A stretch of 64,000 nt of DNA from Cavia porcellus (taxonomy: Eukaryota; Chordata; Mammalia; Rodentia; Caviidae), in assembly GCF_034190915.1 (NCBI RefSeq), contig NW_026947485.1:49277519-49341518 (forward strand), given 5' to 3'. Shown in pieces: positions 24,151 through 35,991 of this stretch; position 1 is the stretch's first letter; every line of letters starts with the position of its first letter. The position numbers and the translations under genes are program-made. The notes below the pieces were generated by a model, which searched no databases, was not told the origin of the DNA, and worked only from the letters and a program-made list of their open reading frames with translations.

Positions 24151-25104
24151 CAAAACAAGAATCAAGCAATATACATAGGAAGTAACTATGACTAGCGCTA
24201 TCATAGTTAAACTTGCATAAACACAGACAAATTCTTGATGCTCCCAGAGAGGATCAAGTTACATAATGATTAGAATGTTTATAAATTTTAATCAGAACCA
24301 TGGATACATGATGACAGTAAAACAAGTTTAATGTGCTGCTGTATAGGGAAATATCATGAATATAGAATTCTAGGTGAAACAGAAATATCCTTTAATAATA
24401 AAGACAAAATAGGCTTTAAAATGGCAGCATGAAACCAGCACCATTTCACAGTCACTTGAGGACCTAAAATCCAGAGTCCTGGTGAACAACAACTTAATGA
24501 AGAGAAACAAGAGTCAGGTAAACAAAGAGCTCACAGGAATACTAGAAACCATAGAGAACCTGGGAAAACTGAAGTCAATGCAGAGAACAGAATGAAGCAG
24601 TTTGAAATCCTTACTCTGGTTTACAGGGAGATCTTAGAGAGGGTCACAGTCACCTGGAGAAGCAACAGACTAGGTCAGCAGCACTAGCCTCAAGAAAACC
24701 CCAAAACAAGTTGAGATTTTACATGAAAATGATTGTTTCACATGCCAGGCTAGTGTTGCAAAAGAAATCCACTGCAGAACCACCATATTTACATGTGAAA
24801 TAAGGAACACTTTGGGAGGAGTTAAATGTTTAAGTTACTTGGGAATCACTTGTCACAGAAAAACCATATTTCCTAGTTTCTGAGACCACTCTTCCACAGT
24901 GATTAGGTGGGAGATAGTCATAAGAGACAGCTGCAGAAGGGAATAGAATCATCACATAACCCTTGGGAACTGTCAGTAACATCAAGCTCAGGCCTGGAAA
25001 AACAGTGGTCCCAACCTTTTGGGTGAGAAACTATCCCAGTTGAATGTGGTTTTCTGAGATAGGCCAAGTGCTGGCATTAAGTCCAGTGAACTACTTTGCC
25101 CATA
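24151..25104. other. Unassigned DNA
   Basis: The block 24420-25080 is less AT-rich, with phrases such as 'aaaatggcagcatgaaacc' and 'gtcacctggagaagcaacagac' that could be an L1 5'UTR, but I cannot support an assignment. Confidence 0.35.
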
Positions 25105-25110
25105 CACACA

Positions 25111-25153
<43 letters not shown>

Positions 25154-25162
25154 ACACACAAC
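25105..25162. repeat. (AC)n microsatellite
   Basis: An imperfect (CA)n run of about 58 bp with one GA and one TA interruption. It translates to a His/Thr repeat by chance. Confidence 0.93.
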
Positions 25163-25274
25163 TATGAAACTAAAATCTGAACTACTTATGATTCACTATC
25201 CTTCCCCCATATCTGGAGAATTCCAATAGAGCAGGCCATAGAATGAAACTATTCACCAAACGAATAAATTTTCT

Positions 25275-25450
25275 AGTCTCGTTTTGTTTTCTTTTTCTTT
25301 TTTTTTTTTCCTTTCTTCTGCTCTTAGTGGATTTTTTTCTTCTTTTTCTTTTTTTTCTTTATTTTCACTTAATTCTATTAACTTTTATTGTTCAGTTGGA
25401 TTTTTACTTCACATTTTTCTCTTCCTTCTCTTTTTTTTCTTTCCTTTACA
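25275..25450. repeat. Pyrimidine-rich tract
   Basis: A long T/C-dominated stretch (CTTTTTCTTTTTTTTTTTTT and similar). The apparent Phe/Ser/Leu open frames of 84-85 codons on both + frames are products of this composition. Confidence 0.8.
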
Positions 25451-25495
25451 AATTTTACTTCAATATAAAGACTTCGTCATTTTGTCAACTGTCTT

Positions 25496-25856
25496 GATAT
25501 CTTTTCTCTTGTTGAGATATAATACCTATGTCTTAAATTAGAGAAGTAAAGATTTATTTAGCTTACAATTTGTGGAGGTTTCAGACCATACTCAGCTGGC
25601 TCCAAGGCAGTATGATGTGGCTAAGTGGCAGCTATTCATGGTGCCACAAGTGACAAGAGCAAAAGGGCAAAAGGAGAAATCACACCTCCTTCCCCCTCCC
25701 GTATATTGTATGCCAGCTACCGGCCATTCAGTAAGTACAGCATTCACAATATCAATCCCAGTGCTTGATAATGAACCAATCACAAATGTTAGATTCAGCT
25801 GCTTCCATGACAGCATGAGGATTTGGGGAGTCATCCAAGCACAAACCATAACATCA
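25496..25856 (-). mobile_element. MaLR-like solo LTR, antisense
   Basis: It begins with a reversed LTR end (TTGTTGAGATATAATACC), then 'gatttatttagcttacaatttgtggaggtttcagacc', the reversed AATAAA/R region, and ends '…tcatccaagcacaaaccataac'. This matches the layout of the antisense LTRs at 61.3 and 63.1 kb. Subfamily uncertain. Confidence 0.45.
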
Positions 25857-25859
25857 GCC

Positions 25860-27046
25860 TTTACTCAAAGGTATGCAAAAAACTTTATTCTGTCCTAGCT
25901 TGAGAAAGATTTCTCTAGATGTTTTGTTGAGAGTAGACAACAGGCTAAAATGAAAGTAGGACTGGCTATAAGGATATTGTATGTATTATAAAGGGTCAGG
26001 TGATTCGTGATAAAAAATGGATGAAAGTAGTAATAGCAAAGTGAAGGAAATATAGCTATGTTCTGTATATGTTCCAAAATAATATGTTAGTGAAATAAGA
26101 AGGTGTCATTACCTAGCAAACAAATTGGTAATATGATGCAAAGCAAGGCCCACAGATCTTGTTGCTCTAGTAGCCTTCAATTTTGACAGCTGAAATTACT
26201 CAACCACTTTTCTCGCCCTTGTCTAAATAAACAATCTCTTTACCCTTTATTCAACTACCCACAAACAGTATATGACCAAATATATATGAATATCTGATTA
26301 AATTTGGCACTAAGGCTTTGTCTATTTGGAGATCATTAAAGTTTCTTTTGTGAAGCTCCATGTAAGTAATTTTAAAGTATATGCAATTTTCAGCAGGACT
26401 CACCTACCAACATGAACTCTGTATGCATTATACATAGCAGAAATAGAATAGAAACCCTGAGATGTTCCTCATGTGGTGATGAAAAACTTCATGTGAAGGA
26501 ATCTTTGATCAGGGAGGTGAAGGTGAGATAACACAAAGAGGCTTTCCAGGAGAAATTAACATGGGGACTAATATATCAAAGACATGAATGACAGCTCATT
26601 ACCACCATATACTACTACTCTTAGCTTAAATTTAGATTTTAATATCTTTAAGTGAATCATTTTAAATAATATTGGACTGTCAGAGACTTAGTGGGCATTC
26701 TTCTTGCAAAAATGTCTCACAATTTGTGCAGTATTAACAATCTAGAGAAGCACATGTATAAAAGACATCAATTTCAATTAAAAGACTTATATGGTCGTTG
26801 AATGAAGTAAACTATCATATGATAACATGCAATTTCCATAAATCTAGATGAGGAGTTTCAAATGTGGACCAAGAGTGATACTGTCTAAGCCATGTAAGGG
26901 GAATTTCATGTGTGATTTTTTTTTCAAGAAACTACTATATTTACACATTCTTCTAGGCTTTGAACACTATTTCATTAACTTTGTATTAAAACATGAATCT
27001 GTCTGGTGTTCTTTCAAATTACTGTGGGTCTTTTTTTCACCAGATC
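25860..27046. other. Unassigned AT-rich DNA
   Basis: No recognisable gene or transposon. Confidence 0.4.
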
Positions 27047-29720
27047 ATTTTTTTTATTTTAAATAGAAAAAGATAAAAATAACAATGAAACAGAGTTTTA
27101 AAACAGGTTAGTAGGACAGTTACAATAATTAATACATTGTTTATTGCTGTCTTCAGAGCAGTTGTTCAGAGAATAAAATACTGGCATGCTAGCTTGTCCA
27201 AATAATAATAGCACAAACTATTATTTTCAATGAACTAAGATAAACTAGCTGTATAATTATCTTAACTATCATATGTATACTTATATATTTTTCCTTTCTC
27301 TCTTTTTCCTCTTTTCTCAGTCATTGTCTTTTCTTTTAAACATTTTCTCCCCAATTTACAATATCAATTGTACATTTTGGATCTTATTCTCTCATTCAGC
27401 TTCTCACATGCATGAGACAAAACAGTATTAACATATATAGATCTGGTTTATTTCACTTATGAGTATCGTCTCGAATTGCATCCATTCACCTACAGAAGTC
27501 TCCAGTTTATCCTTCTTTATAGCTGAATAGTACTCGTATCTTGTTTATCCATTCCACAATTGATGCGCACTTGGATTGTTTTCAAGATTTAGCTATTACA
27601 GATTGTGCTGCTATAAACATTGGTGCACATTTATCATTGTGGTATGATATTTTCAGTTCTTCTTGAAAGATACTCAGCAGGGGGAAAACTGGATAGATTG
27701 GGATCTCTAATCCAAGGTTTTTAAGGAATCTCCACACTGATTTCCACAGTAACTGCACCAGTCTACACATTCACCAACAGGGGAGAAGGGTTCCTTTTCC
27801 CCCACAGTCCCACCAGCATTTGTTATTGGCTGATTTCTTGATGATAGCCATTTTTTCTGGAGTGAGATGGAATCATAGTGCTGTTTTCATTCCTATCTTA
27901 TGAATGATCAATGATGGTGAATTTTTTATGTATGTATTTTGTATTTGTGTTTTTTCACTCTAAGAAGTGTGGATTCATCTCAGATGCCTATTTTGGGGCT
28001 GGGTCTTTGAATTTGGGAGACATTTGATTTTTTCTTTATATATTCTAGATACAGGTCCTTTGTGGGACAATTGGATACAGTTATTTCCCACACTATGGGT
28101 TGTCTTTTCACTCTGTTGGTGATTTCTTTTATTGTACAAAAACTTTGTCATTAGGTAATAACCCATTTGTTGATTTTTTTTAATATTTCCCTTGTAATCT
28201 GGGTTTTGTTTATGAATTCTCTGCCTATATCTATGTTTTCAAGTTTTCTACCTATTTTTGCCTCCAGTAAATTTACTGTTTCTATTTTAATGTTTAGATC
28301 TTTGTTCTATTGTCTTTAATTTGGTGCATGGTGATAAATGTGGATCTAGTTTTAGTCTTTGGCATGTGGAAAGCCAATTTTTGATCATTATTTATTAAAG
28401 AAACTATCTTCCAGTGAACATGTTTGGCTCCTTGTCATATATAAGGGACTGAAAGAGTTTAGGACTGTGTCTGTATCTTTTATTCTGTTCCACTCATCTT
28501 CAAGCCTTTTTTTTTTTTTTTTGCCAGTACCATGCTGTTTTTTCACAGTAGCATTGTAGTGTAATTTCACTACACTGTAGTGCGATGCTTTCTATCTTGC
28601 TTTTGTTGCTCAGAATTACTTTTACTATTCTAGGTCTTTTCTGGTTCCAAATAAATGTTAGAAATGTTTTCTCTAGTTCTGTGAGGTAAACTAGTTGTAT
28701 TTTGATTGGAATGCTTTAAATGTGTATAGAAGTTTTGGAAATATGGCCATTTTCACTATGTTTATTCTTCCTATGCAAGAGCAAGAGATATCTTTCCATT
28801 TTCAGATATCCTCTTAGATCTTTTTTTTTTTTTTTTGGGTACTGTAATTTTTTGCTGTACAGGTCTTTTGCATTCTTTGTTACATTGATTCTTAAGCATT
28901 TCCTTTTTTTAGATGCTATTGTGAAAGATGTGCTTTCCCTGATTTCTCTTTCTGTAAATTTGCTGCTTTTGTACAAAAAAGCTATTGATTTTTGAATGCT
29001 AACTTTTCATCTTGTTACACTGCTGAATGTGGATATTAAATCTATAAGTTTTGGGTGGAATTTTTTGTGGTCTTCTTTGTAAAATATCATATCATCTGCA
29101 AATAATGATAATTTAACTCTTTCCTTTCCTATCTTTATTTGTTATATTTTTTTTCCTCTTGTCTAATTGCTCTGGCTAATGTTTTCAGAATAATATTGAA
29201 TACTACTGATGATAATGGACATCCTTGTCTTATTCCTGATTTTAGAGGGAAAGCTTTCAGTTTTTGACCATTTAACATGGTGTTAGTTGTTGGTTTGTCA
29301 TAGATGACTCTTATAAGATTGAGGTAAAGGCCATCTATTCCACTTTTCTGTAGAGTTTTTATCATGAGTAGGCATTGGACTTTTTTCAGTGCTTTTTCTG
29401 CATATATTGAGATGATCTTACGATTTTTGTCTTTCATTCTGTTAATATGGTGTATTATATTTTTTGATTTGCCTATGTTGAGCCGTCACTGCATCACTGG
29501 GTTGAATCCTACTTGTTCATGATGTATAATGTTCTTGATGATTTGCCACATTCTGTTTGCCAGTATCTTATTAAGGACTTTTATGTCAATGCTCATTCGG
29601 GAGATTGTCTTACAGTTTTCTTTCTTGGTTGAAAGAAAACTGGTGTTGAAATCAGGGTAATACTTGCTTTTAGGAATGACATTGGAAGTACTGCTTTCCT
29701 TTCAATTTCTTTCTTTCCAT
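27047..29720 (-). mobile_element. L1 fragment: ORF2 3' half plus 3'UTR, antisense
   Basis: The 3' end is at low coordinates: 'tttttttattttaaatag' is the antisense of an A-rich tail. Then come 3'UTR units (27.1-27.3 kb), an antisense purine tract (27.29-27.35 kb), the C-terminal end of ORF2 (27.4-27.8 kb), and ORF2 back to the reverse-transcriptase region (29.05-29.72 kb). Orientation and order are those of an L1 truncated within ORF2 on its 5' side. Moderately decayed. Confidence 0.88.
27430..29720 (-). pseudogene. L1 ORF2 remnant (reverse transcriptase and C-terminal part)
   Basis: ORF2 protein supplies endonuclease and reverse transcriptase for target-primed insertion. Visible parts are the reverse-transcriptase segment at 29135-29437 (…[17 protein letters not shown]…, [19 protein letters not shown]), the FADD active-site motif encoded at 29091-29102, and the C-terminal segment at 27582-27770 (LVQLLWKSVWRFLKNLGLEI, CAPMFIAAQSVIAKS). 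In motif A the two expected acidic positions are replaced ([12 protein letters not shown]), so catalysis would be lost. Several frameshifts and stops separate the parts, and the endonuclease end is absent. Confidence 0.88.
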
Positions 29721-30150
29721 TTATTTTTTCACTTCTGCTGCTATAATTTCAGAGGGTTCCATTTGTTAACTCCCAAATTCCTCTCTCTTTGTGCTCTGGA
29801 CTTGTCCTGGATGGGCTGGGCATTTGGAATTGCATTTTGTTCTATGTCTTGTTATTCTCTTTTTTCTATTTTATTTTGTTTTCTGGGTTGACGTTTGTAG
29901 GTTTCTTATGTTTCATAGACTTATCATTGGTTTTGAGGCTTTGCTAGAAGGTGTCTGTGCCTCTGAATTCCTTTTAGATGTATGTGGTTCTTGGTGATTG
30001 TGTCTATTCCTAGAACATATCTTCCTAATATATTAAGACTGAGGATTTGTTATCTATTTCACTTAGTGTCCATTTATTTGGTACTAAACTATTGTGATGA
30101 TTATGACCCTTAAAATTGCAGTATTGTCACTCCTTTTCCCAGCTGTTCCT
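29721..30150. other. Unassigned T-rich DNA
   Basis: It may be further degraded antisense L1, but no residue-level match was convincing. Confidence 0.35.
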
Positions 30151-30152
30151 TT

Positions 30153-30455
30153 CTGCAATGGTGCAGGAAGAGAGGAGTGCAAACTCAGAATCCTCTCACC
30201 AACCTTTTGCTTCCCACCAGCTGTGCTGTCCAAGGACAATGGATGCAGGAAATACTGCAAACTCAGACTCTTCTCACAGGCTTTCTCTCCTGGGGCAATG
30301 GAAGAAAGGAGAAGTGTGAACTCAGACTCCTCTCATGAGCTATGCAGTCCAGGGACAATGGAAGAAAGAGGAGTGCAAACACACACTCCTCTAGTTGGCC
30401 TTGCCTTCCTGAATCCCAGAGCAACCGAGAAGGAAGGAGAAAGAACTCCCACTCT
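30153..30455. repeat. 60-bp minisatellite, about four units
   Basis: The CAATGG that opens each unit occurs at 30056+100 (30156), 30237, 30296 and 30356. The last two spacings are 59 and 60 bp, while the first unit is longer at 81 bp. Each unit carries a GAGGAGTGCAAACTCAGACT-like core followed by CCTCTC. GC-richer than its flanks. Frames of 121 and 67 codons across it are repeat artefacts. It may derive from a repeated L1 5'UTR. Confidence 0.8.
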
Positions 30456-30542
30456 CTAGCTGGAACCACCTTTTCCATACCTTCTCATTTGCTTTTCTTT
30501 CTATAGACTCCTTATGCTTGTTTCTCAAAGTCTTTTACTTCT

Positions 30543-30577
30543 ATCCCTAACCCCAACTCTAACCCTAACCCTAACAC
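30543..30577. repeat. Short interstitial telomere-like repeat
   Basis: Five to six imperfect CTAACC units (…CCCTAACCCCAACTCTAACC…) including two perfect consecutive CCCTAA units, inside otherwise ordinary sequence. Confidence 0.75.
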
Positions 30578-30773
30578 ATAACTGTTCTCCTTGGCTGATG
30601 AGTTAATTCTGTTTGAATTCCCATTCCTTTCTCTGATCTGCATTAAAGTATATTCAGTCTTAAGACAAGTAGGAAATTATGTGCCCCTTACTGACACATA
30701 TTTAGTTGATGCTTTCAGTGACCTAGATTTCCACATCTAAAGTCCATGGCTAGTGCTTAGATGCTCTCATAGC

Positions 30774-33066
30774 TTATTTTTTTATATTAAAGAGGGTAAA
30801 ATTAAACACAACAGAACAGAACATAAGAAAGCAATGTAAAAGACATAAATTTCAAAGCAATACAATCAGAGATCTTCACTATCTATCATAATGTCTGTTT
30901 TCTTCCAAATAGTTGACCATATCTTCACACACAGAGAATTCACATGAAGCAACATAGTTTAGAACTAATCTGAACAAGATGAAGAAGGCATTTTAAGTCC
31001 TCAAGATCAGATGACAGGAAAATCGACAATGGCTGTCATTGTGTCTCTCATTCTCTTTAAAATATCTGTCCATAGCTTCATGTACGTTAAGATTAAACAA
31101 AACAAAACAAGCTAAAATCACTCTGAACAAAGAATAATAGTATTGCTGGACTTCACATCATGACACTATGGGATCAGCACTGGTTACTGTAGTGTCTTTT
31201 TTCTTCAAAGTAGTTGTTCATTTCATCATGCATTATATGATCAGTTCTCATAAACTCTGTATAGGTTCTATGCATACATGAATCTCTACTTGTATTTCTA
31301 TCCTTTCTCTATTATAGAGAGAAACAAAACAAAGCAAGACAAAACAAAACATATTCCTAAAAAAAACATGAAATGAAAAAGTCATATAATACCAGAGTAC
31401 AAGGTGTTCTACAATGGTTACTGTGTTGTCTCTTGTTGTCTTCAATATAATTGTCTATATCATCAGGCATAGTATAATTGTATATACCAGTACATAACAA
31501 TATTAATAAAAACAAAATACTGTAGATAGTGTAAAACTTCAAAAGTAGGTAATAATCAAACCAGAATGGGTATCCAAGGGAATCTTGAATCTTCAGTGTA
31601 GTTTCCTATACCCTCAGGCTAGATACTATCAATCATAACAAATTTGAATAAAATCTGTCAATAACAAACAACAATATAACAAGCCAGATTCAACTAAGAT
31701 CAGTCATGGTAAAATAGTGTAAGTTATACAGAGCTTCAGATTAAGTTAATAGGAAATTAAGGATGATTATCATACTATATCCTGCTAGTTTGGGGATAGC
31801 TGTCTGTGCCTTCAAATCTAGTGCAAGTAGACGAACTGGAACAGAATATAATCTATCTAAACAGAGTGGTGTGAGTAATGTAGGTTTTAAATCCTGATAC
31901 ACTATCTTGTTTTTAGACTATTACCACCCTTTCACTCCCACAGGGTTTACTGTGCCTTTTGGGTACCACCAGCTCCCTCAGTTTTTAGAGTGGGGGTAGC
32001 AACCTGCTATTTTCTTAAGTGATTCCAAACTTTCTTACTCCTGGACTTCATCTCAAAACCCTGTCTTTCCAACCTATCTGCAGTTGCTGGTTGAGTTGCC
32101 CTTATTAATCTCTGGTTCCCTGTCATATAGAACATTATTTTCTCATATTTGATTTTTGGTCCATAAACCCTTTATCAGGTTAATTATATTTCCTTTACAG
32201 ATCATCTTGGTGGACCCTACCTCCTGATCTACTCTGTGTTTCTTTTTTTTTTTTTTTTAGTGTATCAAGGCCATCTATATTAGAGATTATAGCAAACCTT
32301 CTCTGTCTCATTTCTGTTAGACTATTTTTCTGCATTAGTTGTCTGCTTTTCTCCTTCATTCCACATTCTGACCCACTCATTGAGACCTCTCTGTGCATGT
32401 TCCTGAAATCCTGGTACTTTTTTCTCTTTCTAGAATGTCATTCAGTATTCTCTGTAGAGTTAGATTGGTGGTCGCAAATACCTTCAGTTTCTCCTTGTCT
32501 TAGAAGCATCTTGTTTCTCCATTAATTTCTAGACAGTTTTTCAGGGTACATTAATTGGGCTGGAGGTTATTTTCTTTGAGGGCTTAGAAAACTTCACTCC
32601 AAGCTCTTCTTGATTTGATGGTCTATGTCAAGAAGTCTGCTATGATTTTGATGGGTTTTCCTTTATAGGTGATGTTCCTTTTCTCTGACAGCTTTTAATA
32701 TTCTGTTCTTATGTTGAATTTCTGAGATCTTGATTATTATATGCCTGGGTATAGCTCTGTTTTGGTTGTAGGTGGCTGGAGTTCTGTATGCCTCATATAT
32801 CTGAATATCATTTCCTTTTCCTAGGCTTGGGAAATTTTCCTTAATTACTTCTGTGAAAAGCCTTTTGATTTCCTTTGTTGTTACCCATGCTTCTTCATTC
32901 ACATTCTTTATTCTTAAGTTATAGAACCCCTTATTGTCTTCTAGTCTTTGTATTGTTACTGCCTGTTTCCTTGTTAATATTTAAGAGTAATTCCTTTCAT
33001 GATCACACATTGCAAACCTATCTTCAAGTTTTGATATCTATCCTTAGTTACTTTGAAGCAGTTTAG
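30774..33066 (-). mobile_element. ORF1-only (half-L1) element, main part, antisense
   Basis: Read on the minus strand, ORF1 (33066 down to about 32330) is followed directly by a long 3'UTR (to about 30774) with no ORF2 between them. The sequence after ORF1 ('…caacagaaatgagacagagaag…' with a later 'cttgatacacta') matches the same position of the elements at 41.2 and 58.1 kb. The 3'UTR has repeated units of ~150 bp or multiples, e.g. those beginning near 30891, 31041 and 31191. The 5' part is present but inverted (33067-33690). Confidence 0.78.
32330..33066 (-). pseudogene. L1-type ORF1 remnant, C-terminal two thirds
   Basis: The clearest frame is 32663-32902: MNEEAWVTTKEIKRLFTEVI…NFPSLGKGNDIQIYEAYRTP…IPRHIIIKISEI, the RNA-recognition domain of L1 ORF1 protein with its EAYRTP and HIIIK motifs. 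The residues after the domain (LEFDGEYLK-like C-terminal part) are in another frame. The part encoding the N-terminus is missing; only the beginning of ORF1 survives, inverted, near 33.6 kb. Confidence 0.85.
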
Positions 33067-33690
33067 CCAGCTTTCACTGAACTCCCACCAGTGCAACTTG
33101 CCCCAGCCGCCCAAACTCCCACTGCTGTTACTCGCTGCAGCTGCAGTCATGCTGAGGTCAGAGGTTGGCGAGCCCAACAGAGAACAGAGCTGGGAAGAGA
33201 CCCACATTGACCTGCATTAAGTCCTGGGAATAAGACCCTCTCATGGGAAAGGGACAACCAACCAGATAACATTTTGGAATCAGGCAGGGTGCGCAGAAAC
33301 AAGGAACAGCAGTAACTTCTCAGTTGCTCCCTTCCCAGACCAGATGGGTGGGATCTGCTTGGCCTGGGTCACATCACTGGCTGGGACACAATAAATCATC
33401 CCAGATCAATTCTGTATGCATGGCATACATTAACTCAGTAAAGGCCCCCACAGGTTGACTGACCCAGAGGGGAGTGGCCAGTATATGCTGTTCCTGTTTG
33501 CACCTCAATGACCAACAGCAAACTGGAGAGGGCAGAAATCCCTAGCTAGCACACTTCAGAAGAACCATAACCAACAAGGAAGGACCTGGGACCTCCTCTA
33601 TACACCTATATGGAAGAAACCAAAAACATGACAAGGGAAAGAAATAAGAAAAAATCCCCAGCCCCCAGCCCTGTCCATCAGGCAACCTTC
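33067..33690 (+). mobile_element. Inverted 5' segment of the same half-L1 element
   Basis: This GC-richer + strand segment matches the 5'UTR and ORF1 start of the elements at 39.8-40.1 and 56.8-57.0 kb: 'actggagagggcagaaatccctagctagca', '…gaaaccaaaaacatgacaaggga…agaaaaaatccccagc'. It abuts the minus-strand ORF1 at about 33066. About 330 bp of ORF1 expected between the two pieces is missing. This is the pattern left by twin priming, a known L1 insertion by-product. Confidence 0.75.
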
Positions 33691-34288
33691 ATTGTCTCCT
33701 CTATGTGAGATAAATTCTCCATAATGCAATGCACTCTCTACCAGCTAAACAATTTTTGCAACTCCTACTCAAACACCCTACCACTATAATCATTCATAAA
33801 TTGATTGTCAAAAATCATTTCAATTAAGGAACAAATGCTCATAATCATTATGATCATCATACAAATTCTTATTTCATCATTTCTTTTGGCTGAATTATAC
33901 AATGATACACTAATATAAGGGCACAATAAATGTATGATATTTGGTCATGGATTGTGTATTTTGTCAGTCATTGGATGATGTGATTTACCTTGGATTTTGT
34001 CCCAGACTAGATGCTGATTATTTTCAAAATGTGTGTCAGAGGTCTTTTTATTTTTTAGCTTTATTTTCGTTTTGCATAACCTCATTACACAAATTCAAAT
34101 TGATATATAGATCTCAAACCTTAATGACTTTAATTTTTTATTATATGATAGTAGTGCATCAAATTAATAAATAAGGTAGGCAGCCCTCATATATAGTGAC
34201 TTTGGTCAAGTGTTTACTAACACATTTAGTATATAACAATTTTAAAATTCCTAACAATAATTAATAAGTTATTGATTAGTTTTTAATT
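33691..34288. other. Unassigned AT-rich DNA
   Basis: No recognisable feature. Confidence 0.4.
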
Positions 34289-34300
34289 GATTACCCAGTT

Positions 34301-34377
34301 TCTTCTTCTTCTTCTTCTTCTTCTTCTTCTTCTTCTTCTTCTTCTTCTTCTTCTTCTTCTTCTTCTTCTTCTTCTTC
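34301..34377. repeat. (TTC)n microsatellite, about 25 perfect units
   Basis: An uninterrupted TTC/GAA run of about 77 bp. On the strand of the SINE it reads (GAA)n and replaces the poly-A tail. Homopurine-homopyrimidine triplets of this length can form triplex DNA and are often length-polymorphic. Confidence 0.96.
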
Positions 34378-34451
34378 TACCCAGGGATGGAACTCATGAC
34401 GCTGCACTTGCCAGGCAGGTGTTTGAGTCACTAACCTAAATCCCCATCTCC
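34302..34451 (-). mobile_element. tRNA-derived ID-like SINE with (GAA)n tail
   Basis: The SINE body is 34378-34451 on the minus strand: GGGGATTTAGGTTAGTGACT-like A box region, '…cacctgcctggcaag', and 'catgagttccatccctgggta'. Its tail is the trinucleotide run at 34302-34377. Direct repeats at 34289-34301 (GATTACCCAGTTT) and 34452-34464 (AATTACCCAATTT) enclose body and tail together, so the tail belongs to the insertion. The body is more diverged than the other copies. Confidence 0.85.
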
Positions 34452-34464
34452 AATTACCCAATTT

Positions 34465-35099
34465 CTACCCAATCATAATAAGATCATATTGGAACTATCC
34501 ACTTCCTAACTTAGAGCCATACTAAGAGGGTATTGGAACATAAAATATTTGCTATCAAACAAAAGCATCTTAGAAAAGACAAGAATCTATGCTCAATAAT
34601 TTCAACTTAAGTTTATACCCCAGTAAAAGTAGCGTTTCTAGCTAAGAACATACAAGTCTAGATTGTGTGATTTACAATGTAGTAGATACTAAAAGTTATG
34701 GCTCTATAAATTTAGTTAAGATTTAAATATAATTTTAAAATTCAGTTGCATATTTACACTATCTACATATCAACTACTCAGGAGGCATGTACAGCAAGGG
34801 GATAACATATTGAAAAGCACACATATGCAATGCATGCATCATAGAAGAGAATTTTATTGGAGTACTTGTGGATGGTGAAAATGTATAGTAGAGATACTGT
34901 TCTTTAGAGCAATTATAGTCTTCAACTTAATTATGAATGTGCCAAAATTTAGAATTTTACTTGTAAACTTCAGAGAGCCGAGTGTAATGATTCAAAGAAT
35001 TGTGAGTTTGGCCAGAAAGGAAACTCCATTAATGAATGGCCTGCAAAAATGGAATAGAGGAGAAATTGGTCACTGAAAACACCAGCAATAAAAAGTCAA
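34465..35099. other. Unassigned DNA
   Basis: No clear feature. It may be the degraded 5' part of the MaLR internal region that becomes recognisable at about 35.1 kb. Confidence 0.35.
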
Positions 35100-35991
35100 A
35101 TATTTCAAAAGAAGACAAAAAAAAAAGGAAGGCCTCAGGACATCATAAGAACCAAGAGGACTCCAGGATTTGCAAATCACAGTTGCAAAGATTAAACACT
35201 TTGTTTTGAGAAAAGTCTCAGAGAGCCATGCTCCAGAATGCTGGTGGCATAGGGAAGCTGATTCTTGACATTTGGTTCATAGGCACTCGACTTCTACAAC
35301 CAAAATAGAAAGAAAACTGGTTACTATTCCAGATGGTGCTAGACCTTAGCATCATCCACATGATGCCATTTATAGGTGTATACAGAATGTAAGAGTTGTG
35401 GAGAGAAACATTTTCACTCAGATCTCAGAAATCCTGGAAGGCTACACAGTATACCTGAGAGAGGACACTATGTGAAGCTGTGAATATGAAGACCAAAGTG
35501 CTGGGAAGGGGGCTTCAAAAGTTTGGAGAAGCCTGGAATGTGGCCTATCTCAGAAAAACTACAAGGAGGGAGCAAAGCTGGTTCCAGAGAGAAGCCATGG
35601 GAGCTACAACCACCAGCAGAGCGGTAGAAGTGGAGACACTCATGCCCTTTGTAGTTCACAACTTGCCACAGATTGCCAGGAATTCTGGAAGTGTACTTGT
35701 GGTATTTAATGTTTGCCTCACTGGATTTTGAGCTTGCTATATTTCACTAATTGTAACTTTTTGGATGGAAATGTCTATCTTGTGCCATTGAATGTTGGAA
35801 GAGTTTAACTTCCTTTTCATTTGTATAGGGGCTTGCAGCTAAGAGTTTGTCTTAAATCTCAGAGGTGACTATGGTCTTGGACTTTACAACAGTTCTGAAA
35901 CTGTTTAGAACTTTGATAACTCCTAGAGATGGACTAAATGCCTTTAGCATAAAGGGATGAGCATGAATCTTTTGTGGGGACAGGAGAAGTA
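35100..35991 (+). mobile_element. MaLR internal region (non-coding)
   Basis: This stretch ends directly at the LTR that follows and has the layout of MaLR internal sequence close to a 3' LTR: 'tttgcctcactggattttgagcttgc', '…atggaaatgtctatcttgtgcc', 'gactttacaacagttctgaaactgtttagaactttga' and 'cttttgtggggacaggagaag'. An 83-codon frame at 35480-35731 is not a gene. MaLRs lack pol and depend on ERVL enzymes. Confidence 0.6.

Noticed and set aside
25243..25541. Phe/Leu-rich frames as a membrane protein
   Set aside because: They are translations of a T/C-rich low-complexity tract in two overlapping frames.
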